Assembly (NCBI RefSeq): GCF_000001735.4
Contig: NC_003074.8
Location: 17,305,261 to 17,369,260, forward strand
Source of the DNA: Arabidopsis thaliana
Lineage: Eukaryota; Streptophyta; Magnoliopsida; Brassicales; Brassicaceae
Length of the DNA stretch: 64,000 nt
Direction of reading: 5' to 3'
The stretch's first letter is position 1; every line of letters starts with the position of its first letter. The notes under the pieces are model-generated. The model was not told the DNA's origin, did no database searches, and saw nothing but the letters and a program-made list of their open reading frames with translations. Below are positions 1 through 11,497 of this stretch, piece after piece. The translations under genes were made by a program, and so were the position numbers.

Positions 1-21
1 CACCACACTGACAATCATCAC

Positions 22-851
22 CTCAAGCCAGTCCTCTGGAATCTCTTCTTGACCTTTCTTTGTGATTATTTGCTTAAACAACCCATGTCTGTACCTCAAA
101 CCATAACCCCAAGCAGGCAGATTTAGGGTGGCCATCGAATCCAAGAAACACGAGGCAAGTCTCCCTAACCCACCATTTCCTAGAGCTGCATCTTTCTCCT
201 ACAAGCAAACATGGAGAGATCAAAAAATAATTTATTTAGGTCCCAAGTCTTCAAAGAGAAAAATGGTAACTTAAAATGTACCTGCTCAGCTATCTCCTCA
301 AGCTCATAACCCAGCGTACGCAGTGCATCAGCATATGGACCTTGAAGGTTCAAATTCCCAATGGCATTGGTCAAAGCACGACCTTGGAGATACTCCATTG
401 ACAAGTAATAAGTTTGTTTTGGATCAACTTTGTTAAAATGAACATAAGTCTCATTCCACAGCTGCAACACAACCCAAATTTTATATCACTCTCACATAAA
501 CACAAAGAACACATTCACACACACATATAGATTAGCTCCTACAACTGCAAATTGAGATGGATATAACCACGGAAAACCATAAATTTCTATACCAGCATAT
601 CTTCATCAAACGGAACTTATGAAACAGTCCAGAAATTACTTGGTTACCTGAATGAGACGATCGCGAAGACTCTCTGCGGTAGCGTAGAGAGCTTGCTCAG
701 GCCCGAACTTCAATGGAGAGAAATGTGGACTGTACTTGGCGTGGTAGACGATATTCCCAGCGATCTCCGTAGCATCATCGGCCTCCGGATTCGCCTTAGC
801 CGAGATTTTCTCCGGTAAACTAGTCGCAGCTTTTCCATTGGCGTTTGCCAT
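22..851 (-). CDS. PHS2: PHS2, cytosolic alpha-1,4-glucan phosphorylase, 5' part (N-terminal 187 codons)
   Basis: Glycogen/starch phosphorylase of the short cytosolic (H) type, which moves glucosyl units between cytosolic heteroglycan and glucose-1-phosphate during night-time starch breakdown. Three coding exons are visible: 648-851, 282-461 and 22-198, all phase 0 and joined at GT/AG sites. The gene continues leftwards out of the window after the donor at 21-20. The start is the ATG at 851-849. The N-terminus has no plastid transit peptide and lacks the long insertion of the plastid isoform, which separates PHS2 from PHS1. The family motifs [11 protein letters not shown] and [18 protein letters not shown] are intact. 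The catalytic C-terminal half with the pyridoxal-phosphate lysine lies outside the window. Identification as At3g46970 is from memory of the sequence. Confidence 0.95.
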
Positions 852-2033
852 CGCTTATCTCCCTAAAACAACCACAGTATTCAAAAATTGCTTAAACACG
901 AATAAAATCAAAATCATAGTGAAACTCGAATACAATTTCACCAAGGTAGTGCCGAAGATTATGGAGCAATTACCAAATTTCGAAGCCGGAATCTGGAAAG
1001 AGATGAGCCAACACTTCAGAGCTTAATAAGGGAGAAGATACTACGGAGAATCAGTATATACTAAAAAAGAAGCGTAAGATATTTTTCAGAAGGTGAATGA
1101 CAGAAACGTAATTTTCATTGTTTTATATTTGATTTTCTGTTTTTGTTTTGGCGATTTGATTTAGTGATTGAAAATGTGAGGATCACAAGAAAAGAGAGAG
1201 TGAAGTGAAGTTTTTGTGTGTCAGAGGAAGCTCCGAAGAACATTTTTGTATTTTTTGTTGAAAATATCTAACAAGCAGCCCCCACATCTATTTGTTTTTT
1301 AGTTAGCAACACCCTTAATATTATTTTCAATGTAAAAAGAACACCATTGTTTTCGTATTTTGGGACCATTGATCATTTTCTAAGAATTTAATTAGAAATA
1401 AATATTGGTAACCGCAATGTGGACATTCATCAAAAGAAAATAAGTAATTTGTAAGGAATTTAATTGAACTTTTGGCAACGAAAGGAATTAAAAAGGTAAC
1501 CAATTTGAGTAAAAAGCCAAACGTAGTGGCTCGCTTACGTATCAATACGGTAATGAGAGGACTAGAGTGGGAAATTATTACCAGGACTGAGGTGCACGAA
1601 CACGTGTGTATGCAAATCACGAGGTAGAGAAGTGCGAGAACCTCAAGGTCCCAAATCACGGATCTGCACCTGTAACTTCACTTTTCTCTGCTTCTGTGCC
1701 CGCCCTTAATCTGTTTTTCAGTCTAAAACTATTACAATATTTGATGAAAGTCTTCGTGTCTCTATACCATTGAACCGTATAACAAACAAATACTACGTCA
1801 ACATTGTTTTCATTATCTTCTCTAAGGCGATTCACGACATTGAACATAGATAACTTGCTACATTTTTTCATTTATTTATCAAGGAGAGAACCATCGAGAC
1901 GAAGAAATTCTAGTTTCTGTACAAAGCCGAGGTCTTGTTCCTGGTATTTACTTGGAGAGCAAAAGCTGATTCTATATAGAGTTGCAACTTCTTTACTAGC
2001 TGATCCACCTATTAAGTGACTTTGTGGTCACCT
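852..2033. other. PHS2 upstream region and spacer to PHT4;3
   Basis: About 1.2 kb without a supported gene. The part next to 851 (to about 1250) should hold the PHS2 5' UTR and promoter. The part next to 2034 should hold the PHT4;3 3' UTR. I see no convincing TATA box, repeat or RNA gene. A 71-codon minus-strand open frame at 1656-1871 was considered and rejected. Confidence 0.5.
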
Positions 2034-4639
2034 TCAAGCTGCTAAGAAGACCAGCATATATATACCATTAGAATTATGCAAAACATTGATTCAAAATGAA
2101 TGAAACTGAACAGGTAAAGCAAACAACATAACCCAAGAAAAGAGAAGGGACGGACCTGTTGTGTCAAAATCTACTCTTTCTCCAGTTGCGTATATGTTGT
2201 AAAAGAGAGCAGAAAGGAGATACAATATTGCTGTAAGAAGGATGAATCCCTGGAAGGAGCCCAATAGTTCTACAAAGAAACCAGCTCCAACTGTGCCAAC
2301 TATCGCAGCTAATGTCCCAGCAGTAAGACACATTCCTAAAACAGCGCAGAAACGGTTAGAGATTTTTGGAAAAATGTTTCCAGATTCCCAACAAAAATTT
2401 GATTGAGTCTAAGGCTTATTCCTTCTCAGATGGTACAAATTAGCTATATGTGTTTGATAAAACAATAGGAAACTCTGGAAACCAATGTCTATTAAAGGAG
2501 AATTAGAAAGCATACCATGTAGAACACCGGAATATTCGGGAGCAATTTCCTGAAACAAGTGGGAATAAATGTTAAAGATACTCATCATTTGTATTGGGTT
2601 AGGTATGAATCACACGCTTGGGTACCTGAAGATTAATAAGAAACCCCAAATGGCTGAATGATTTAAGCCCAACGGCTAAACTAAGCCAGGCTGATGCCAC
2701 TAAAGGTTGTTTTGCCGTCGTTAGACCAATGAGAGCAATTCCAGGACCAATGAAACCAATGGACTGCCAAACAAGAAATGAAATCCCCCAGTCAGCAAAA
2801 GAAAAAGAATGCTGAATGCACCAGATTTCATTGCATCAGGCTTCAACATCTTTCGGATATGTTTACAGAACTCTTCAGTCTGAGAGAGCTCTTGATTGAA
2901 TGAAATCTTGTGACACATCACGCACCTGCATGATTTTTCGCGTTAAGGTGATGCTTGTACCACGCCGTATCAACAAATCCGACCAAAAACCAGCAATGTA
3001 TCCTGTGAAAGCCATCATACTCCATGGAACGGCACTAAACCAAGCAGCTTGTTTGAGGTTCACATGATATACCTGCGGTACAATATTCTTATAAATTTCT
3101 TAAGAGAACTAAAACGAACAAGATTATATTAAGAACATGTTGGTACTAGGGCCTTACTGAATTGAAGTATATGGGCATCCATGAAAGAATCACAAAGAAA
3201 CCCTGGAAATAAGTCATTAAGTCAGTTCAAAGAATTCCAACAAATAGGATAACACCTGATCATAACTGTAAGTCACAGTAGTTGGTACTAACAATTTCCC
3301 TTCCACAAGAAATCCTCATAGTAACAAGAATGAAAGAGTTGTATTGAGAGGAATCTGTATACATACCCAGCTATGCATGGAATTTGCAACTATAACAGCC
3401 CAAGTCGGCATCTTGGAGAGAAGGCGTCCAAAAGGAGGTATTCCACTTGTGCTAATTCGTTTGTTCTCCATAGTAGATATTTGCTTCTTTTGCTTTATAT
3501 ACTCAAGTTCAGACTTTGTAATCTGAGGATGTCGATCTGGTGCACTTGACGTTGCAGAGAGCCACACGAGCAACCAAAGGAACCCCGATAGTCCAAAAAT
3601 TACAAATGGGCCATATATACCTCCTTGAGACATAAGAATAGGAGACAACATGAGTCCTACAACATTCCCAAGCTGAAACCCTGCCATTGCAATACCAACC
3701 GCCCTAGAACGTTCTGTTGGGGGAAACCATCTACATCAAAAGTACTATCACTAAGAACCCAATAAACTTCAGTAACCAGATCATGTGTGTGTCTCTTTAT
3801 CACATTTGAAGCAGTAATAAAATACAAAGCATCACTACCTCGCAACCATGTTGTTCATACAAGGAAGAGCCACTCCTTCAGCAACCCCAACCATCGCTCT
3901 TGCAGCAAGAAGAGCCCACAAAGAACTATCAGCCGCCCAAGGGGTAAGAAAAGTTGCCAACGACCACAAAGCCACACCCCACGCCATGACTACTTTACCA
4001 CCATAACGGTCCACCAAAGTTCCACCAGCAATTGGAGAAATTAAGTATCCCCATAGAAACGATGACTACCAAAGAAACATTCAAGAAACTATGAGACGAA
4101 CGAGAACAATGATTAATGATATACAGTAGAACGACTTAATACTAAAATTCCCCAAACGATCAATGAGAAAGAATAACCTGAACGATACCGGAAAATGATT
4201 TGCTCCATCCACGAGAAAGCGAAAGAGGAACAATCGCAACGGACATCACAACACGATCCGCATTGCATAGCGCCAAAGCAAGCGCGAGCATCGCAACCAC
4301 TTTGACTCTCTCCGACGTTATAAATTCTGAAAAATTGGGTTGCGCCGTCAACTCCGCCGCCGTTTCTTCCGGTGTACGGCGAGCATCGCTGCAAGAAACT
4401 CTTAATCGATGACGAGGAATACCACATAGATCGACGGAAGTGTTTCCGGTGAATTTCAATGAGTTTACGACTCTCCCGGTACAGAGGACCAACTTTCTCC
4501 GGCGATCTCGCTCCGGCAAAAACGGAATCCTCCTGAGTGTAGGTAAGTTCGAAGTCAAAATTGCTCGATCTCCATGGATTTTTAGAGCGTTTCGATTATG
4601 GAAGTCAATTGAAGATTGTATAGAGAGAGAGTAACACAT
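2034..4639 (-). CDS. PHT4;3: PHT4;3, plastid-targeted inorganic phosphate/anion transporter (MFS)
   Basis: Major-facilitator anion/phosphate transporter of the PHT4 (SLC17-like) family, expected in a plastid membrane. Exons: 4178-4639, 3839-4065, 3367-3730, 3158-3202, 2926-3072, 2626-2763, 2516-2549, 2156-2335 and a tiny last exon ending in TGA at 2036-2034. Phases agree throughout and give 533 or 534 aa. The first ~100 residues are Ser/Arg-rich and acid-poor like a chloroplast transit peptide; about twelve hydrophobic segments follow. Family motifs seen: LCNADRVVMSVAIVPL in the first helix, the loop motif DRYGGK, and GVAEGVALPCMNNMVARWFPP. The ATG at 4639 is chosen because the upstream in-frame methionine at 4810 lies in promoter-like sequence. 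The last intron ends in a tandem acceptor (see findings). Confidence 0.93.
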
Positions 4640-6640
4640 TTTCACCAGTCGAAGCTGCTTACGATTACTCCGGTTAGCGAAGAAGAAGAAGAAGATGCTC
4701 GCTCGGTGGTGTCTATGGATTGCAACAGCCAAATCGCATGATCCGACATCCGTCTCGTCTTGGGCCACTAATAACAGGCCCATAAGTGGTAAAAGTGGCT
4801 CGTCCTCCATATGATTTGGGCTTCCTAATTAGCACGATTTGAAGTGTATAATGCAGTTTATTTATTTTTAGCTAAACAAATTAATCAAAACCTTGTTTGG
4901 TTTCTCTTTTGTGAGAGAAAATAGAAAGTTAGGAGCTAAATTGGAAATAAAGCCAATATTATATGTAAAACAACTTTTTTTTTTCAAAATTTAGATGTCA
5001 TAAATAATTAAATAAAAATGTTTAGACTTTAATACCGTGTTGTTGTGCCAAATATACAAGTATTAGTGCATATTTATCCAAAAAATCTTTGTTGTTTGAA
5101 CAGAAATTCTTAGGAGCATTCCTTATCTTTTCTAATATCTTACTCTCATTATGCCTTGGAAAAAATAAAATAAAATAATTGTCAGTCACTGTATCTGGGG
5201 TAAACACGTGGAAGATTCCAATCTTTATCAGAAAATGAAAATAATCACAGTAAATCTGTATATATCGACAAAAAGAGAAAAGTATAAAATGGTAAACAGT
5301 AAATATAATAAACACTGTCTTGGCTTCGGGACTTACTAATGTTTTTTGAAGAACACAGTTTCTTCTCTTGGGAACTTGTCGTAGATCCGAATCTCTATGT
5401 TACTCGTGTTGGTCACTTTAACTGTAGTCGTATTCTCCATAGATTCCTTTTAAAATTCGCAATTATTCAAATTATGCATATCATACACGAATTATTAAAA
5501 CAAAATCATCCAATTATTAAACCAAGATTTCATTTGCTGATAAACATATTCAATCAATGAAATAGAAAAAGTTGACTTTGACCTATCTATTTAGAATGGA
5601 ATCCAAAGAGTTGACACATAGAAACGGCCAAATATTGACGGTGGGCTATGTTAAGTGTTAACTTATTTGTTGATTGACAGTTATACAAAATTAACACATT
5701 TTCTATTGTTACGATAATTAAGTAAGAAAAGGTAATGGATGTGATTGGTAACTATAAGTTGTACGAGTTTTTTAGCTATTAGTTTTATCGGAATAATGCA
5801 AAGCTGTTAAAATAAGCTGTATAATAAATCTAAATCTGTATAAAAAAACTGAGAGTAAAACTTTTTGTAACGCTTTTGATAAAGTTATTGTGATTGGTAA
5901 CTGTTAAAGTTGTACCGCTATTATAATAGCTACCATTCAATCCAATACAAAAACAAAAAACAACACATTTTCTTTAACGAAAAATGGCTAGATATACGGT
6001 ACTTATACTTTTCATATAAAAAAACTTAAGTAAATTCTACGAATATTTGCTTCAATATGATGTTATTATATTAAAATTATGATACGCATGTAAATTGTAA
6101 TTAAACCATAATTTTTGAGTATTCATATAAGATTATTTTTGTAAATAATATTTTTTACGAACTTTTTTACTAACTATAGAGTGTTATGGATAATTTACAT
6201 TAGATCTTTGACAAAAATACCCAAAAGAATGATGTGACCTAGAAAAATAAAGGAAAAATGACAACAATAGCACTCAAATATTTTGTGGACAAAAATTTTT
6301 TTTTCGAAAAAATATTGTCGGAAATATTTGGCGATGAATTTGTGTATTTTATAATTTTTTAATTTTAATAATTTAAAATAAAATAATTGTTTAGGTATTA
6401 TTTATGTCCAAAATAATTTTGAATATTACTTTTGTGAAGAAAACTTAAAATTGTACTATTTATAAAAATTAATACAAGAGAAAAATACTGAACAAATAGA
6501 AAATTGAAGAAAGGGTTTAAGTGAAATTTCCATAATTGACCCTACAAACAACACTTACACTATCATCAAGACACTCTCACACACACTCTCTCTTAAGTCA
6601 CCGCCGCACGCAAGCAAATCAAACGAACTATTCGTCAGCC
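4640..6640. other. AT-rich spacer between PHT4;3 and the DUF740 gene
   Basis: About 2 kb of AT-rich sequence with no long coding frame. It contains the divergent promoters of the two flanking genes. A 34-codon minus-strand frame at 5336-5440 has coding-like composition and is listed as a finding. I saw no repeat with recognisable ends. Confidence 0.5.
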
Positions 6641-8284
6641 ATGGCTAACGTCAAACAAACCAATCGCCGTCGTTCCTCCTCCTCATGCCACCGTCACCCT
6701 TCCGCTAAACCAACCAGCGGTTTCTGCGCTTCCTGTCTTCGTGAACGTCTCGTAACAATAGAAGCTCAGTCTTCTTCTCTCGCCGCCGTTCAGACTCCCG
6801 AGCTCCGTCGTATTCGATCATACTCCGTTCGTAACGCATCAGTCTCCGTTTCGGATCAGCCGCGACGGAGATCATGTGACGTTAGGTCAAGCGCAAGCTC
6901 TCTCCTGGACTTGTTTGTCGATGATGACGAAGAACGGGTGGATAGTTCGATTCGAAAGCCTCTGGTTCCAGATTTAAAAGAGGAGGAAGAAGAGGAAGAA
7001 GAAGAAGAAGATTACTACGATGGAGAAGATATAAAAGGTTTTGATGAAGGCAAGCCGAGGAAGATCGTCGAAGAGAACAAGACGATGAAGGAGTTCATAG
7101 ATCTAGATTGGAGAAACCAGATTAAGAAGAACAATGGCAAAGATTTGAAGGAAATAGCATCGGTTTTGAGCAGGAGATTGAAGAATTTTACATTGAATAA
7201 GAGAAATGACGAAAAATCAGATTCCAGATTCGCCGGAATTGTGAATGGTCGTCACTCTTCTGATGTGGATCCTAGATTGTCTTTTGATGGAGGTAGGATC
7301 TCGTTTGAGAAACCTAGGTCTTCATGGGATGGTTGCTTGATTGAAAAATCATATCACAAGCTTACGACATTGTCTACTGTGACGGAAGATGCTAAAGCTA
7401 AATGTGGTGTTGAAGAAGAAGAAGTAGAGGAGAAGGAGAAGAGTCCAGGTGGGACGGTTCAAACGAAGAACTATTACTCGGATTCTCGTCGGAGAAGGAG
7501 TTTTGATCGGTCGGTTTCGATTAAGAGACAAGGATTGCTTGAGGTTGATGAATTGAGAGGTATATCGAATGCAAAGGTATCACCTGAAACTGTAGGTTTG
7601 TTTCATGGTGCTAAGTTATTGGTTACAGAGAAGGAACTTAGGGATTCGAATTGGTATTCGATTAAAAATGTCAAACCAGAGAGTAAAGAATTAGTTTCTA
7701 AAGGAAAGATTTGTATTGCTGCTGGTGGTGAGGGGAAGAAGCAGGATAGTGTTGAGTTAAAGAAACCTAGAAAGAAATGGCCAAAGGGATGGAACATTTG
7801 GGGATTGATACAGAGGAAAAACGAGGCGAAGAACGAGATAAAGACTGAGCAAATTTTGAAACTTGAAGGAAATGCGGTTGAGGGTTCTTTGGCTGAATCT
7901 CTGTTAAAGCTTAGGAGAGTAGGTAAAGGAGAAACCAATGTTGGTGTTAGTGAGAAGCTTTTGAAAAGCTATAGTGTAAGTGCGAGAAAGTCTTGCGATG
8001 GCGTGCGTAGTGGTGCTAACATTGTCAGTGGCTTTGAAGGTGGAAGAAGCTCTTGTGATGGTCTGTTTCATGGATCTATTAACAGTGTTGAGGCTGGAAG
8101 AAACTCTTGTGATGGATTGGTTAATGGCATTGAAGGCAAACAAAATCATCATCTTCTCCAGAGAAACGCAAATGTTGGTACGTGCAGCCAAGAAAACCTT
8201 GAGAAGAGTATGTTTAGATTCTATCTGAGTCCGGTAAAGAGCCATAAGACTAGCAAATCCGGGAAGAGTAGGCTGAAGAATTAG
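6641..8284 (+). CDS. DUF740 / OCTOPUS-like membrane-associated protein
   Basis: Single-exon gene of 547 codons starting at the ATG in GCCATGG (6641); upstream in-frame codons from 6536 have no ATG. The family is typified by OCTOPUS, a polarly localised plasma-membrane protein that promotes phloem differentiation and antagonises BIN2-type signalling. Visible features: an N-terminal His/Cys cluster (CHRHP..GFCASCLRERL, about residues 17-40) characteristic of the family; an acidic Glu run near residues 113-128; a short conserved block around FIDLDWRNQIKK; a basic central region; and three spaced (K/R)SCDG or NSCDG motifs near the C-terminus. There is no signal peptide or transmembrane helix. In Arabidopsis this locus (At3g46990 from memory) is one of the OCTOPUS-LIKE genes; I do not assign the number. 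The role is inferred from the family only. Confidence 0.85.
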   Translation: MANVKQTNRRRSSSSCHRHPSAKPTSGFCASCLRERLVTIEAQSSSLAAVQTPELRRIRSYSVRNASVSVSDQPRRRSCDVRSSASSLLDLFVDDDEERVDSSIRKPLVPDLKEEEEEEEEEEDYYDGEDIKGFDEGKPRKIVEENKTMKEFIDLDWRNQIKKNNGKDLKEIASVLSRRLKNFTLNKRNDEKSDSRFAGIVNGRHSSDVDPRLSFDGGRISFEKPRSSWDGCLIEKSYHKLTTLSTVTEDAKAKCGVEEEEVEEKEKSPGGTVQTKNYYSDSRRRRSFDRSVSIKRQGLLEVDELRGISNAKVSPETVGLFHGAKLLVTEKELRDSNWYSIKNVKPESKELVSKGKICIAAGGEGKKQDSVELKKPRKKWPKGWNIWGLIQRKNEAKNEIKTEQILKLEGNAVEGSLAESLLKLRRVGKGETNVGVSEKLLKSYSVSARKSCDGVRSGANIVSGFEGGRSSCDGLFHGSINSVEAGRNSCDGLVNGIEGKQNHHLLQRNANVGTCSQENLEKSMFRFYLSPVKSHKTSKSGKSRLKN

Positions 8285-8550
8285 TTTGATCTGACATTTG
8301 TGTTAACTCATGAATATTATGTTGTAATTAGCAAATTAGCAACTAATGTATTTGTTACTTCAGTCTATAGATAAGTCCGTATATCACATCAACACCAATG
8401 TTTGTTTTCCTTCTCATATATTTTCCTCATAAAAGCACATCAACAATACATTGTTTTTGCATGGTTTGCTTATACAAATACGACATTGCGTGTAATATAT
8501 GTCATAACATAATTCCCCGATGTTCCTGTACATCAATCAGACCAGTGAAG

Positions 8551-11279
8551 TTACACTGGTTTTGAATTGAGACCGAAACCAAACGGGAACAATGGGTCAT
8601 AAGAATTGGCATGAGCATCTAGTGGCAAATGCTCAACGTGTTTGAACCAGCTCACTGGCAACTTCCCCTTGAAGTCATAATCTCCAAAAACAACGTCAGC
8701 CACCCCTTGCCCTTCTGTTCCAGGCAGCCAAGCAGCAACCAGAGCCTCTGTCTTTTCAAGAACCGTCGGCTCCAAAACCACAGGTCGTCCTGAGATCAAT
8801 ATCACCAGAGTCGGGATTATCTCTGCAACTGCGGTGACAATGTCAGTACCATTAAAAGGTATTCTGAGTTCCGAGTTATCCCCCATCGTCTCTGCATAGG
8901 GCGGTTCCCCGACTGCAACAATGGCGTAAGAGAATCCTTCACTTGAGGCTAAGGTTTCCTTTGATGGAGTTTTCTCATAGATTACTTCGGTTTCGTCTCC
9001 AACTGCTTCTTTTATGGCGTCCAAAAGTGTAGTGCCTACATTTGCAGACAAAGATGGATTCATACTGATTAACTTTTCAACAGCATCTATTAGCCTCTGC
9101 TAGCAATCGTTTTAATTACCAATTGTGATCCTGCCGCTTAGACCGAACCATGTCTTTGTCCATCCTCCGCACTGATATCCAAGATCATCTGCGTGAGTTC
9201 CAGTGACTAGAATCCTCTTAGCGTTGCGATCTAGTGGCAGAAACGGTTTATCAGCATTTTTGCCACTCTTTAGCAGAACTAACGACTTTCTAACTGCTTC
9301 CTGCGCCAATTCTCTATGTTCCTGCACACATGAAAAAATCTTAGAATAGGGGTAGCACTCTGGTCTAATGGCCTTCAGTACAAGAGAGCTCACCTTGCAA
9401 CCAACAGTAGGCAACAAAGATCGATCTGTGAGAGGATGTCCAAAAAGACCAGCGACAAATTTCACTCTGAGTATTCTTTCAACAGCATCATTGATCCGAG
9501 CCATTGGTATTTCCCCTGACTCTACCAGATCTGTCATGTCCTGTATGAACTGTTCGTACTTAAATGGTACCATAACCTGCAACATGGATTATATAATCTT
9601 CGCTTCTTCAATCATCCGAGATGATGAAAATCATTTACTAAGCTGAAATATTTTGTGTACGGGGTTCACACTCTACCATGTCAATGCCAGCATTAACCGC
9701 AGTTTTAATGCAGTAGCGGTAGTTTGATCCCTGAGGCTCACTAAGCCGGTCCAAACCTTCCCAGTCTGAGACTAGAAATCCCTAGTAACATATACAAGCA
9801 AACTAGCTTAATGCATACACCTCTAGCTTATTTTTCTTTCTATTCAATTAAATTTACACGAACCTTGAAACCAAGTTTTTCCTTTAGAATTTCTGTCAAG
9901 AGAAAACGGTCGGCGTGCAGTCTAGTTCCATTCCAACTGGAGTAAGACGCCATAACCGTGGAAACTCCCTGAGCAAGACACTTCAGATAAGGAGGAATAT
10001 GTATCTTCTCTAATTCTTCATATGAAGCGATGGTGTTCCCTTCATTTATGCCCTTGTCAGTACCACCATCTCCAACAAAGTGTTTGACACACGCGACGAC
10101 GTTGTTTCTATAACCCCAATAAACAAATCCATGAGAAATGACATCAAACCTATTAATGTCCCAAATAAGTTTACAGTGTACTGATTCATATGATACCTTC
10201 CTGCAACAAAAGGATAACCATTTGGGTGTTCTTCTGGTGGCACACCTTGTAGGCCCGAGACAAGAGAAGTCATCTCACAGACAAGTTCAGGATCTTCTCC
10301 ATAACTCTCATAGCATCTTCCCCACCTCGGATCTCTCAAAACCTGCACAAAGACAAAACAACAACTTTCACATTCAATATTTACAAATCATTTCGTTCAA
10401 TTTCAGTTGTTAAATTATAAAAAGGAACGAACTTACGGCCACGCAAGGAGAAAATGCCCAATGAACCCCGCTCGCTCTTACTTCAAGTGCAGTTGCTGCT
10501 CCAATTCTTCTGACCAAATCTGCGTCTCTACAGAGTTACCACAATAACTACTACTGTTTTCACATTAATAGCGGCCAAACACAGCATGGCTGCAATAGAA
10601 GCACCAATCTTGAACACAAACAGATTCTACTCATCCATAGCCACTGCAATACTACTTCTACTTTGTTTTAAGAAGCAAGCTCAGAAATTTAAACTAGACC
10701 TGAATCAACTAAGTAGCTTCGGTAAGGTAAGTTTCCATCAGATAGACCAGTAACAGAACAAAGCTTTAAGAGCACACTTCTAGTTTGCTTATGGTAAATC
10801 GAGAATAAACCTGGTGGCTCCGAGGCCAATGTTGTGAGGGAAGACAGTGGCGCCGTAGACATTATTGTTGCCGTGGACAGCGTCAGTGCCATAGATAATT
10901 GGAATTCCCAAACGCGACGCTAACGCTGATCGCTGAAAACCATCAATCATATCAGCCCAATCCGATGACTTAGCGTCCTCGAACGGTACACTACCTCCAG
11001 CGTTTAGTACACTTCCTGCAAACACCAAATCCATAAAGTTACTAATTTTAGTAAATTGCAAATGCATTTTTCAAAATTGAAAGTTCAAAAAAAAAAAAAA
11101 AAAATGTGTGTACCGATGAAGAAATCTGTAAAGGCGGAGGGAGAAGCGACTCTGCGTTCGATTTGAGTCATCTGACCGATCTTCTCCGGCAAAGTCATGC
11201 GAGAGAGAAGGTCCTTCACACGCGCCTCCACTGGCGCGTCTCCGTTCTTGTAAACGCATGATGACTCCTCGACGACCAT
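8551..11279 (-). CDS. Glycoside hydrolase family 3 beta-glucosidase/exo-glucanase, copy 1
   Basis: Plant GH3 enzyme related to barley beta-D-glucan exohydrolase ExoI, a retaining enzyme releasing glucose from non-reducing ends of beta-glucans. Nine exons: 11114-11279, 10811-11015, 10437-10527, 10197-10342, 9864-10107, 9677-9781, 9394-9576, 9120-9321, 8551-9035; 608 aa. Substrate-binding blocks [28 protein letters not shown] and KHFVGDGGT are present. The nucleophile is Asp290 in GFLVSDWEG. The likely acid/base is Glu496 in PPYAE, and the +1-subsite tryptophans are Trp291 and Trp438 (alignment to barley from memory). The protein starts where mature ExoI starts: no signal peptide is encoded, so it is probably not secreted, unlike its best-studied relatives. 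First of four minus-strand copies; the stop of copy 2 is only 218 bp upstream of this ATG. Matches At3g47000 from memory. Confidence 0.93.
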
Positions 11280-11497
11280 TTTCTTTACTCTTCTTCTTCG
11301 TTGTAGTTGTTGTACGACTTTCTCTTTATCTATAACAAGATGAGACGTGACACATTGATTTTGACTCAAAATGCTTAATTAATGATTATTGCTTTATGTA
11401 AAAAATTCATCAATTTGATTAACTTATTAAATTAAACGTGTGGTTCATATGGTAATCGCATATTTTTAATACAAGTTAACCGGTGAAGTTAAACCAG

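Noticed and set aside
1656-1871. 71-codon minus-strand ORF in the spacer downstream of PHT4;3
   Set aside because: No recognisable domain, no splice or promoter context, and an amino-acid run typical of AT-rich spacer; probably chance.
4160-4427. Alternative minus-strand ORF overlapping PHT4;3 exon 1
   Set aside because: It is a second frame of a clearly coding exon.
4640-4810. N-terminal extension of PHT4;3 to an upstream methionine (4810)
   Set aside because: The added residues include a poly-Phe run encoded by a GAA repeat and precede a better transit-peptide start at 4639.
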